From Scleroderma bovista (lineage: Eukaryota > Basidiomycota > Agaricomycetes > Boletales > Sclerodermataceae), in contig JAYMGJ010000015.1 in NCBI GenBank assembly GCA_037178675.1, positions 1-64,000 on the forward strand: 64,000 nt of DNA. Direction: 5' to 3'. A program made the translations under genes and the position numbers. The notes under the pieces are model-generated. The model had not been told where the DNA came from and made no database searches. It worked only from the letters and a program-made list of their open reading frames with translations. Within the stretch, counting starts at the first letter, position 1, and each line of letters begins with the position of its first letter. Shown piece by piece: positions 24,220 through 34,917 of the stretch.

Positions 24220-25882
24220 CTAAGTACTGGCCATAACCCGGTGACACAGCGTCTCTTCGCCCTCCCCTACATGAGGCTCCAGCTCGTGCTCCGTCACCCC
24301 CCATTTCCCAAGGGCATACGCCCTACACGCATCCACGCTCTCTCGCAGCGCCGCATCCCCACGGCTGTGTACCACCACGCTCAGCCCAGGAAAGTTGAGT
24401 TCCATTATTTCCTTGATCCTGGGCAGCAACGCCTCATCCGGTGCATACGTCCCCGAGTTATTGTCAAATACAATCTCCCATCCAACCGAGCCATCTGTCT
24501 TCTCGTCTGTGAAATGGTCCCATCCACCCACGGGTCGCGGATGGAACTCTCCACTGTACCGCACACTCTCGGCGCAATTGCTGTGCAACGCGTGTTTAGA
24601 CGCAAAGTCAACGAAGAACGCCGCTCCCGTTTCGGAAAAGCGCAGAGAGTCGTCACTCGTGGAAATGATGTACGTGTATACCGCAGGCTTGACACGATGT
24701 GCATAGGATTTGGTCCCATCCAATGACGATCGGTGCACCCCTCCCTGCATCAGGGCAAATACATCATCTGCAGTATTGATGACTCCAAATCCATTCGCAT
24801 TCGTCCGTGCGTACAGCATGCGATGGCCGGCTTGGATACCAGAACGAACTGCGATGGACGTAGGTCCCTGAAATATGGCTTGCGCGGCTTTGTACTCGCG
24901 GTTCCACGGCTGCACCCTGTCGCCAAATGCATGCTGGACGCCTTTGATATAGATCTTCCATGTCGTGTACAGTCGTGTATCCCTCAGATTGGTTAGCGCA
25001 CCAGCCGTAAGTGAACTATGACTGGAATAATGCACTGGTCCATCGAACAAATATTCAATACGTTGGGGGTCATCGTTGGACGGTGAGGACTCGATCTGTG
25101 TGTCGTTGAGTACGTCGTAGGGTCATTCACAGTACACCGCATTACCTTGAGCCAGAATGTCCCTCGATTGCGCATATTCATCGGTCCGTGTATCTCCACC
25201 CCTTTCGCTCCAGGGGATATTCCAACATCGAACTTGCCGATATAGTCATCGATAGCTGCCCCGATATCCTTGTCACGCACAACCACCGACAAAGTAGCAG
25301 ATGTTGGGACATTCTTCACCCTCCATAGTTCGTTCCACACTGGTGACTGTGTATCAGCTTGAACGGACGATCTGAAACCATTTCAGCACCGACGAGGGAC
25401 ATGGTGCAATTGAGATTTGGGTACTTGCACATATGAAAGCTTGTTATCTAGTTTGGCCACAAAGTACGGATCCGCCGTCCCAATAACATCCATCTTCGGG
25501 ATTCCCGATGCGCCAATAAACTAATACCCAGGGTTGAATTCATCCGGTGACCAATCACAACTTTCTTACTGACCTGGATAACAAGATCAACATACTTGAC
25601 CGATACACCAAACCGCTCTGCAGCATTCAGAATACGTTGGGTATTGGCGACGTTCTTGGCCACTTCAGCTGGGGCGCATAACTGTTCGACGATGTTCGCT
25701 ATGCCCTGTGCGGGATTCTTTAGGTTGAATAATGACATGGCTCGGCCCCAGGTAGTAGGTTTTATGTAAGCTCCTCCACCAACCAACCACCAACTCGGCA
25801 TGCCCATTGAATCCCGTTGTTTATCATCTAGAACATGCTCAAGCTGATAAAACGCAACTGCAGGGTATTCCGTCCGTGTCAA
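24220..25882 (-). CDS. C2-domain protein (at least 4 exons, about 450-500 aa, 5' end unresolved)
   Basis: Supported minus-strand exons are about 25882-25574, 25520-25429, 25371-25146 and 25095-24220. The centre is a C2 domain: IGASGIPKMDVIGTADPYFV, SPVWNELW, VVRDKDIGAAIDDYIGKFD, including the Asp residues expected for calcium and phospholipid binding. The long C-terminal part has a conserved block seen in basidiomycete C2 proteins, with RSGIQAGHRMLYAR, GAAFFVDFASKHALHSNCAE and WEIVFDNNSGTYAPDEALLP. The biochemical role of that block is unknown to me. The intron between exons 2 and 3 needs a GC donor (GCAAGT at 25428) to give SYVSSVQADTQSPVW. A start at ATG 25738 (MSLFNLKNPAQG) gives 452 aa. 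Coding-like sequence continues to about 26119 in another frame (RYYTPLQKVSDVDAEL), so further 5' exons, or a frameshift, are likely. Confidence 0.72.
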
Positions 25883-27837
25883 GTTTCAACACGATCAAGC
25901 TCAAACCACTGAGTCAACCTGATTGCGACTCGTCAGCTGATCAGCAGCTAACAGGACTGACAGAGTCCGCCAAATTCTGATTTCATTCTCTGATTTATGA
26001 CTGTCTGACAGACGCCAGCGCAACGCCGTATTGAGACATAACTCAGCATCCACATCAGACACCTTTTGTAACGGAGTATAGTACCTCATGTCTGCAGCAA
26101 TGGGCTCCTTCCTGTGCACAGTGGGCGTTAGGGTTGTGGGCTACATCACATTTAGGTTCGTTTACGCAGAGTAACTTCTACTTGGCAGACGCCCTCCCCA
26201 AGCTGCAAGTTAGACTTGTGTGAGTGTCCCTGATCAATAATCGATGCAGTATCACAATGACGTCTCCGATTACATTTATACATGCTTTCCCCACACAGAT
26301 CAAACACAACCGTAGTACCTTTACGTCCCTCGATGTCAAAATCCAGAACAGGACTGCATGCTGTCCCCTTCCCGGTCCGCACATGTCCATCCATGGGAAA
26401 TCCGGTTGGTATTGCTCATGACCTCTCTTCGTGTTCAAGCCCACAGTGATATCCCCGGATGTCATGCTAACAACTTGCATGATAAATAGATGGTGGTTAT
26501 ATGCACATACTACATCCCTAACGAAGCTGCCAGACAAGAAAGGTACATCTGGTCCTCCGAGCTGGACGGCAGGTGATTCTCCACCTCCGAATCATGTAAT
26601 ATGTACTTAATGCATGCACTGTGCGCAGGCTTATCGCCGTCGGACTCGGAATATCAGTGGGCTGCGGACAAAATACCCACGGCCTCTCTCTGCACCGAGG
26701 ATTTAACGCATTTCTTCCCAACGTCCGTGTTATAGGAATAGGGCCTTGTATTGTGTCGGTCGGGGACAATATGAACAGACGCCGATTCGAGAGAATATTG
26801 ATCTGATCCAATACAATGCAAAAGAGCACATCAATGAGATTCTGACCAAAGATATACCGCACGGCCGTAGGAGCATCATGATGGCGGGCAAAACTTTGTA
26901 TCCGCTCGCATTCCGTCTGAGTATGTACATGGGAACGAGTGCTGGAAAGGCGGCTGGGATGATGGTGCCGAAACTGAACATGGTTTGGACATTGCACGTG
27001 CAAGAGACATTAGCTTCTCAGCATCAGGAAGGAGGAGACGTTTAGGTAGAGTTGTCTACAGATAAGTTTTAGTTTGGGCTGACCCGTCGCCAGAGTCCAT
27101 TCTATGGCTGATGCCGTCATTGTCAACAACATAAAAGCGCTCGTGTGGGTTTTGGTCACTTCTGGCCGATCAGTTATGCAGTTCGCTGCTAATGCATTAC
27201 TTACAGAATTCAATGAGCTTACATATAATATTATGATATACAACGTGAAGGTTGGCGTACCGTTTTCTGCAGTGCAACGACTATCTTCCTCTAATACAGT
27301 CTGGCTTTGGGAGACTAGTTTTCTCCCGTGACTGTCTATGTAGGGTCTTCCGGGTGATGGAAGCGAAAAGAAGCATACTAAAACATGTATCATGGCTCAT
27401 TGCGGGACCCAATGTGGCAGCTCGACATAGCCGCTCAGTCGACTCGCTCTGTTCGTACGCCGGAGAATGTTTTCAAGATCCGTAAGATTGAAAAAACTGG
27501 CAAGACGGCCATGCAGAACTTGTCAACTTGTCCATGAACCTCCGAATAACGAAGCGCACAGAATTGGCACCTGTAAATGCATCTGCCGTAGTGGAATATG
27601 CCTGGAATAAGCTTAGCGCGAGATGAATGGTACCTCTGAGAGTTCGGCGGGTGTGGAAGCCACTGACAGTGACATTGCCATTAGTACATATGTACCATAA
27701 AATGGAATAATAGCCCTACGCCACCGGTGACTCGGGCTCGGAAGACAAATCGCTTGCTTGTTCGCAAGGCGGACCGTGCGTAGGAGTCGAGGTATAAAAT
27801 GCATTGAAGATGCGGAATGCTGATTCCACAAAAAAAA
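25883..27837. other. Region upstream of the C2 gene; possible 5' exons, otherwise unassigned
   Basis: From 26119 down to 25901 the minus strand reads MRYYTPLQKVSDVDAEL and SENEIRIWRTL, and then LTQWFELDRVE in a second frame. These look like exons of the C2 gene, but I could not join them without a frame break near 25880. A further minus-strand frame at 26152-26394 is open but unrecognised. Between 26520 and 27490 overlapping frames on both strands have no family signal. The last 200 bases are the promoter of the lectin gene, including TATAAA near 27792, about 45 bases before its start codon. Confidence 0.45.
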
Positions 27838-28348
27838 ATGGTGCATTTGGTGACTTCACTCTTGCTCGCTGTCTCTGCATTCTCCGCCCTTAGCACTGCC
27901 AAAGATGTGGTCGCCTCCTGTGGTGACTTCTCTTTGTCCTGGACTGACACTACGTTGAGTGCGACTTGCGAAGGTGTTGCTGCAGATGACATGGTTCAGA
28001 CGAGCATCGACTTGCGCAAATGCGTCGGGGACAATACTCACGGGCAACTGCAGTGCAGCCTCTAGTACGTGCTTTGTGACTGGTCTGACAGTTATGGCTG
28101 AGCCTCACCTCTTAACACAGCGGGGGTGATAGCTTGGCGACTTGCTCTGACTGCGAATTACTTTCTCCGTCCGAGGGTAACCTCACTTTGGACTGCTCAA
28201 GCTGTCCTAACCAGTTTGGTAACTACGGTCCCTCCTCTGTTAACCTGGGTAAGTCGTTCAGGCTCATAAGCGTTGGAACAACCTTGACCGTGTCACAGAC
28301 GAATGCTTGACAAACAATGACGGCACCTTGGCTTGCGCCAGTACATGA
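27838..28348 (+). CDS. Secreted cyanovirin-N-homology (CVNH) lectin (3 exons, 134 aa)
   Basis: Exons are 27838-28064, 28121-28248 and 28299-28348, with GT-AG introns in phase. The product begins MVHLVTSLLLAVSAFSALSTA, a clear signal peptide. It is followed by two CVNH half-repeats: the first runs ASCGDFSLSWTDTTLSATCE to TSIDLRKCVGDNTHGQLQC, the second ATCSDCEL.. to NLDECLTNNDGTLAC. The spacing of Cys residues, L.ATC, SIDL..C and NN.G.L. are hallmarks of the fold, which binds high-mannose glycans in characterised fungal and cyanobacterial members. A secreted defensive or glycan-recognition role is inferred. The start was chosen over an in-frame upstream ATG at 27817 because it begins the signal peptide directly. 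Confidence 0.88.
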
Positions 28349-29715
28349 TTCCGTATGCATACTGGAGGGAGGGGAATACTGGTGCATCTGTAGCCATTCC
28401 CGTATCATACGAGTTCTGTGTTCACGCTCAGCTCCTAGAGCACGATATGAAAGCTTTCACTGCAGCCATCATACTTCTGAAGACATGGCCACGAACGTTG
28501 TTGTGTACACGAATTTCAGGCCTGTCCCGGAGGCCGGAGAACAGGTTTGATTTGGGCGGGCACATGATGACAAGCCAGTGGTCAAGTGCATGGAAGTGGC
28601 TAGTCCCGTGTGATGAGTCGAAAAAGTGGCACGACAGTGCAGCCTGGAGGCGGGAGAGTACGGTAGTGCGTAGTCGACAGCCAGTATCCAAGATGACAGG
28701 CTCAAAGTTCCGAAATGATCTCACAGGTCAAAAATATGAATCAGTACAATGACCACTGCAGATATAGGCGCGAACCAATGTAAAGACCTACGGCCCGCGG
28801 ACTTGGCAAGCACGAACATGTGCTGGCCAGGACAATCCTTTGTTTCGGTGGAAAATAGATTCCAGGATAATCCGATGGAGGAAAGCAGGAGAAAGTTGAC
28901 ATTAACTTTTCTCGAAGGCGCTCCTAAAGAGAGTCGTTTACCAGAGGTGATATATGCATCAGGAAATTGGCCTTGATCATCTTGGAAGCCAGTGCTACAC
29001 AGGTTCGACATACTCTAGCTGTCCCCGGTGGACAAGGAGATTTACCGCCGGTAAAGCTAGGCCAGTTGCGCAAGAGACTTCATTGAATTGAGAGAAGAGG
29101 TGGAGAGTAATTGAAATCGCATAATCAAGCCCGCATTCGACGTATGTACATAGTTATACTTTGCTTGCTTTCTGTGGTTATCTGCGCTTGATCTGATTAT
29201 CTGATAGGTGCTCTCAATTATATGTTATACTGATGCACTTTGTGTGCTGTCTTGTGACTTGCAGTCGCCTTGTGAAAACACTTCGTTGGAAAATCACAAG
29301 GTAGTTGAGAAGAGGCCGGACGACTCTATCGCCCTCAATCGAGCCATGAACGATTGTGGTCACCTCCCGGTGGCGATATCTGAAGATTGTTTGAAGTATT
29401 TCTTGCTCTCTAATTTTCCTGCTGACCTTTTCCTCTAGATGATAATACTATTGTGTACAATACAAGTCGTCTTCTATTGACATTGCGTGTGACAAGTACA
29501 TTGACCTGATGTCATGGACATCAAAGCTTCATCCACAGCCATCGAGCATATATACAACGCGACCGCGATGGGCTGACGATTTCCTAAGTTTACATGACCT
29601 GTTATAGCACCTACGTCAACAACACAATACTGCATAATTTCATCAACGAGAGCCCCATCACACTTACATAAATCTCGCTACCGCCAGTGTCCATGGGTCC
29701 ATGACCCCATGATAT
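28349..29715. other. Intergenic, no supported gene
   Basis: Open frames at 28333-28752 (plus) and 28428-28724 (minus) overlap on opposite strands and neither resembles a known family. The 29450-29710 part is AT-rich and holds the 3' region of the MFS transporter that follows on the minus strand. Confidence 0.5.
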
Positions 29716-32083
29716 TTAAATACATTCAGAATCGTTGTATTCGCTCTGAGAATCTGCGGCGAGAATATTCCGAGAAGCAATACTCCGCGCCCGAATACTT
29801 GAGCCATAGGCAAGCAATACCTAAACCGTCCAAGTAATAGCAAGATTAGTTACCCTGCTAAGTAAAGTAATCGACTTACAAAAGGTATGGGGGCCATCAG
29901 AACAGCCAACCCTCCGAATAATGCGAGACCCCATTTGTAGCCAAGAGATGCGAACATCCGGGAAGAGAACAAAGGAAAGACGAAGGCAAGAATATTTCCT
30001 GTAAACCGCAAGATCACTAAGACGTAACAGTGTCTGGACCTTAAAAGAGCACAAAACGTACGAAATAGATTTTGACTAGCTTGAGCCGAAGATGCATAGG
30101 TATTGTAGCTGAAGTTGTGTGCATCAAATGAATCAACAATTTCTTAGTAAGACTCTCATCATTGTACGTACCAATCGGCAAGATAGAGAAAAGAAACTTG
30201 GAGAATCACAACCACCCCTGTCATGAATACCTGCGCGAACAATTGATATTCAAGGATGGGTTCCAGTCGGGGAACATAGCTTACTGTGAGTCCCATGCTA
30301 GGTACGATCCAATGGATCCTTGGCGTCGAAGTCCATGCGACAACGAACATGCCTATTGGTAACAAGATAGCTGCCACACAAGCAGAATATAAACGGGCTT
30401 CCTGTTTCCTTTGCGAATAACGCCGTCTATTTGAGCAAGAGTCAAACGCGCCCTTTTGATGTCTGCACTGCATGAGGGTGTGCAGTATAAAACACGTACC
30501 TGTATAATTTGTCTTGATATAAATTGCCAAGCGACCCAAGAATGACCCCGACGCTAATCAGAGTCTATCAGCCGGGATGTGATCTTCGAACAAAAAGGCC
30601 CAACTTACCTCAAGGCGCCATAAATGAACCCTGTCTGTCTGATGGTGAATCCATAAACCGATTGGAACATCGGAGGTAAGGCCCTGCACCCGAGCCTAAT
30701 CAAGCGACTGACAGAGTTTCAAGAAGATTAACACTCACGCCAACAAACAAAACATGACTCCCCATGTAAAGCCAAGCCATAACTGGAAGATAAGATATAG
30801 CTAAGCAAAGACTGTGAAACTTACACTGAGACTCTGAACAAGTGGCTCTGTACAAAGAAAATCTGCATAACCAAGTTGTCAGAATGAGGATGACTAACGG
30901 TATACGCCACACCTACACAGCGGTCGGGTACATGCAACCTTAATGAGAGTAAGGAGGGACTCTCTATCGGCCTCTATACGCGCCTTCATTCGATTATCAC
31001 CAGTGACCCGGCGTGCATCGCGGGCCAAATGGGTAAGAACGACCGAGCTACGTGTTTCGCTCATAGCAACCAGTACGAGAACAGCGTTCATCGCTGCGGT
31101 CCTATAGATCCCGAAGGACCACATAAGTTCAATATTGACATTCTTCATGAAACAACGATGATAAAAACACTTGCATTGCATTTATCCACTGGACCCAGCG
31201 CCAGTCCATGTGTGGATGAGAAACTACAAGTCCTCCGATAATGGGTCCCATGCTAAACGGAAAAAGGGCCGAGAACGCAAAGAGTGCCATGGGTACACCC
31301 CGCCTAAGGGACCAAAGACGTGAACAATTTATTTGTACTTTTCTCGACGACTTACTCGTGAGGAAGCCAAATGTCTGCAATGCTGCCTCCGGCAAGTGAA
31401 ACACCTATGGAGCCAAATATACCACCCAGAGCGCGACCCATCATAACAGTCTGAATGTTCGGTGCGCTATAATGAACATCAGCTTGGCTTTGGATATATT
31501 TGTATAATTTGTACTCACAGAGCTACCATTACCCCTGTCAAGGTGTAGGTGATGCTCGAGAATATGTAAACTGGCCGCCGTCCGACCTCCTGCATTGGCC
31601 ATCAGACTCCGCGTACGAGAAATATGGTAGGCTGACTCACTTCACTGAATGGGGAAGAGAAAAGCGGCGAGACACCAAAGCCCAGAGCATAAAGCCCAAG
31701 CCCAATCGCTACATCAATGTCAGAACACTTTAGCTCCTTGGTCATCGATGATATGCTGATCGCATAGGATGAAGCAGTAGCACCTTTCGTTCCGAGTAAG
31801 TACAGAAGTTACCAGGAACGAGTTGCTCACTGGCTGTTGCGAGGAAGATGCACGCAGTAAGGGAAATCGACCACTTCTTCACACGTGAATAGTTGATGGG
31901 ATTTCGAACATCGCCTTCGACAAACTCAACCTGACAGGGTAGTTTCATTCAGGGGACTTGGAAGACGATTGCCACAAGGAAACGCACATAAATGATTTTC
32001 TCGCTGGAATCTTGAAGGGTAGAAGGAGACGAAGGTAAGATGGCACTAGGAGTGACCTTTTTCACGACATCATCTACTTGCAT
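29716..32083 (-). CDS. MFS transporter 2, DHA1 drug/polyamine type (about 15 exons)
   Basis: Minus-strand exons identified include 32083-31988, 31930-31831, 31783-31641, 31589-31519, 31466-31356, 31303-31175 and 31101-30917, followed by about eight more to the stop at 29716. Family signatures in order are VEFVEGDVRNPINYSRVKKW, YALGFGVSPLFSSPFSE, VGRRPVYIFSS (loop 2-3), GSIADIWLPHERGVPMALF, GPIIGG, WRWVQWINA, SETRSSVVLTHLA, CTRPL, EARLYSACVAAILLPIGMFV, ILQVSFLYLADC, YNTYASSAQASQN and GYKWGLALFGGLAVLM. The E..DP..P.N.S..KKW lead and the YASSA motif are typical of the fungal DHA1 family. Twelve helices at the plasma membrane and an unknown substrate are expected. The intron after WRWVQWINA requires a GC donor (GCAAGT at 31174) to stay in frame. 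No disabling mutation was found. Confidence 0.82.
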
Positions 32084-33283
32084 GGTCAACACTTGAAAAG
32101 AAGTGGAGGGAACTGGATTGCTGAAGTCCCACAGCCCACCTTAAATATTGGGACCCACCAAAGAGCCCTCCTGACTCATTCGACACCAACTTCACGGAAT
32201 ACATTACCTGTTGGGTATATGCATACGTGTTTTATACAGTTAAAGATAGCAAGTATGTCTGGGCGTATGTCCCCCTGAAGCGCTAGAACAAGGTTATCAC
32301 CTCGAGCCCTTCCACCATGGTCGCCGTCCTGCAAAGTAATAGGACCTACCCCATCGGAAAGATTAACGGCAGCGAGCTGTCAGACCCTTCAGTGCATGAT
32401 GCAACGCCGGGTACTTGCCTGCAATTCTCGCAACGCGCTTCTGAGCATTCATCCTATGATAAGTGGGGGAAAATGAGTTGTGTGATGTCAAAGGCAGGGC
32501 ACACCTACTAGATAATACGCAATGAAGTTCGCCTCTGGAGAAACTGCGAGTTGATAAATCGTTATCTATCGAGGTCAGCAAGCGTGAATCAGTGAGATAA
32601 AATCCTGTTACAAAGACTGGACGAATTTACGTGCTCCTAGATAAGGAGGAGAACTCGTGACGATGAGAGTGAAATACGCTGCACTGACAGATGACATGTC
32701 AGACTGTGACAGTGAACACGTCTCGCTTCAAATTTCGGTCCGCCAACCTTCCAAGACTCAAGTAAAGAGACTCTGACAAGTTTCTGGTTGCGTTAGGCGC
32801 TTCGAACTGTCAGAGATGGTCTCATACCCAGACAAGGGGGTGTCATGCCCTTCGATCTCTTTTCGGGTGCAGAGTATTTCACGAAGAGGGAAGGTTGCAA
32901 GGACAGTGCAGGCGTGGGCTGTAGCACTGGCTCCAAGTGTGTTGATGAAGCTCTGAGCAACTGCACACAAACGATTGAAGGTTGCGGCACCTCCGCGCAC
33001 CGTTTCTCCGTCCAGCGGAGCCGTCAATGCAGGTTGTCCGCTGAAGGTACAAGCTCAGTGGTATCACTGTGAGTGACGTTCAGGTTCAAACTCAACCTAA
33101 TTGATTATCTAATAGTATGTAGTGACCCTCAAGGCCTCACGATGAAGGAACCTGCGATTGGATTGGTGTCGTTTTCGTCGGGAACGGAAAGAAAAGGTGC
33201 GTCTTGAAGTTCTTTCGAACACTCAAGACACTACAGAGCCCCAGAGCAACATAATTCTCAGAAGTCGCCCAGACAATGTATCA
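32084..33283. other. Intergenic, no supported gene
   Basis: This holds the promoter side of MFS transporter 2. Overlapping short frames at 32758-33072 on both strands have no family match. A possible 3' acceptor-like tract near 33100-33115 leads nowhere. Confidence 0.5.
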
Positions 33284-33780
33284 CCCATTAGTGACCTCCC
33301 TAAATGCTGCTGTGGATAGTTGATCTCGACCTTCTCAATGGCCTGATGCCTATCTCCATCGGATGGGCGATTTGGCAGTAGTTTGGCGGCGTTGGAAGGA
33401 TCTCATCCTACTAGGCTATCCAAAGTTTTGGACTAGCATCCAGCTTACTCGAACATGGACCAGATCTTCCCTCAGGCAAACTCGTTTGGAAAGGAGAGGT
33501 CAGTGTCCTGTCGATATCAAAGTGCACTCATGGGGCAGGGACTACTCTGTCGATCACAGCACCTTCACAAACATGCTAGGCGCTCCTGTATCCCGTGCAG
33601 GTCGCTGGCATAGCGTTGTTTGTCCGTGACAATTGTTCAAAGCAGGGCGTATTTGGACCACCGTATCTTAGAACGCCTTGAACGTGTTACTTTTCCTTCT
33701 CTCACCCGCATTTCGATGAGTGGGTTCGTCAGGTGGGTTGGGAGGATAACTGGAAAGCCAAACGATCACGCTCAGGTACG
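33284..33780 (+). pseudogene. Decayed F-box gene fragment
   Basis: The stretch matches the window's F-box family out of frame. CCCATTAGTGACCTCCCTAA corresponds to PI..LP of the F-box core, then, after a frameshift, LLWIVDL. A later open piece reads VWRRWKDLILLGYPKFWTSI and CPVDIKVHSW, equivalent to SRYWRTEMLQCPSLWTTI and CPLEIEIHGW in F-box 4. RWHSVV is followed by a stop, then a frameshift to LERLERVTFPSLTRISMSGF. The N-terminal coiled coil is absent and the rest of the LRR-like region is lost after about 33780. The strand is plus, unlike the nearest intact paralogue at 36394-38013. Confidence 0.75.
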
Positions 33781-33954
33781 CGGTAGGAATTTGCCGTACA
33801 CCTATTATGTTTCGCCGACGACCGTATTTGCTATATGATAAAGAGACTTACTATGAGGACGCTCGTGATGCAGTCCAAAGATGATCTTGAGTGCAACGAA
33901 GTAATACTATTGCGTTTACATACCCAAACCCGGTTGAAAGACACAGGAAGCCTG

Positions 33955-34825
33955 CTACTCACTCATGCCTGCGTCATCCTCTGCCTCACCTATGTCCTCA
34001 TCCTCCCCCTCGTCTCCAACAGTGGACCCAGCTCCCTTCATTTCCGTAACCACTCCAGACTCAGAATCCCACCGTGCTTTCAGCGTTATTCTGAAAACCA
34101 CCATCTTTTCACCAATAAGCTTTAATAGCTGTGCCTGCTCGCTCGTCAGCGCCTTTCCCTTTTCACAGATTGTGTGCAGCGTTTCAAGCGTAGGGACACC
34201 TTTTTTCATCGTCGTTGTCAGCCCCAGTTTCCGTAGCTGAGGATCTTCATTGTGGGGAAACGGTTCTGGTGGATGTGAATGCACACGCATCACAGGGCCA
34301 ACAGGAAGAGTAACCGTCCGGCTGGCGATATTTCCACTCCGTGCAAAGTCTGGTTGTTTGAAATCGTTGAACCACTCAATGACTTCTTGTGGTTCCGAGT
34401 TTGTAAACAGGAGTCCTACTTGGCCTTTGATGTGCTATAAACAAGAAATGAGGATAAAAAATACAGGAGATCATCGGTGCGAACTTGAGATAGTTTATGT
34501 AGTCCTGGGCGATGTTCTTCTTCTGGTGTCGTTCCCAGTGCCTTGGCCATCACCGCTGCTCTTCCAAAAAATATCCGTGCTGAACTGCGTTATATTCATG
34601 TCAGACGCAAACAGGCTGCAGACAGTCCAAGTCCACTCGCTCTTTCCATAGTTTCCGCACTGTCTTGAGATGGGTATTGCGCATCATGCCCACCGAGAAC
34701 ACATAGCAATACATCCATTTGTCTGAATTTTCTTGGACGTTCGTCAGGAGGGCGTTTTTGTGTTCTTTGGTCTTTTTTGCGACTTTCGTCAACGATACTA
34801 CCTTGGCGCGTTTTGATTTTGGCAT
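33955..34825 (-). CDS. MRT4: mRNA turnover protein 4 homologue, 60S ribosome assembly factor (3 exons, 254 aa)
   Basis: Minus-strand exons are 34825-34641, 34584-34485 and 34434-33955. The product begins MPKSKRAKVVSLTKVAKKTK, the diagnostic Mrt4 N-terminus, then has KDSARIFFGRAAVMAKALG, GQVGLLFTNSEPQEVIEWF, PEPFPHNEDPQLRKLG and LTSEQAQLLKLIG. Mrt4 is a nuclear paralogue of ribosomal P0 (uL10 fold) that occupies the P0 site on pre-60S particles until late maturation. The C-terminus is acidic (GEDEDIGEAEDDA). Intron 1 has a GC donor (GCGAGT at 34640); with it the highly conserved WKDSARIFFG is restored, whereas no GT donor keeps the frame. It is divergent from DOHH across 92 bases. Confidence 0.92.
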
Positions 34826-34917
34826 TTTTGTTCAGTGTAGGAACCTGGAGGTTTGCGTGTGCTGAGAAACTCAGATGATGATTGTGGCGCTTTTCCTATC
34901 ATCACACTTTGATTTCA
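34826..34917. promoter_or_regulatory. Shared divergent promoter of MRT4 and DOHH
   Basis: Only 92 bases separate the start codons of MRT4 (minus) and deoxyhypusine hydroxylase (plus). Both genes act in the translation machinery, so one short bidirectional promoter must serve both. No TATA box is evident. Confidence 0.7.
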
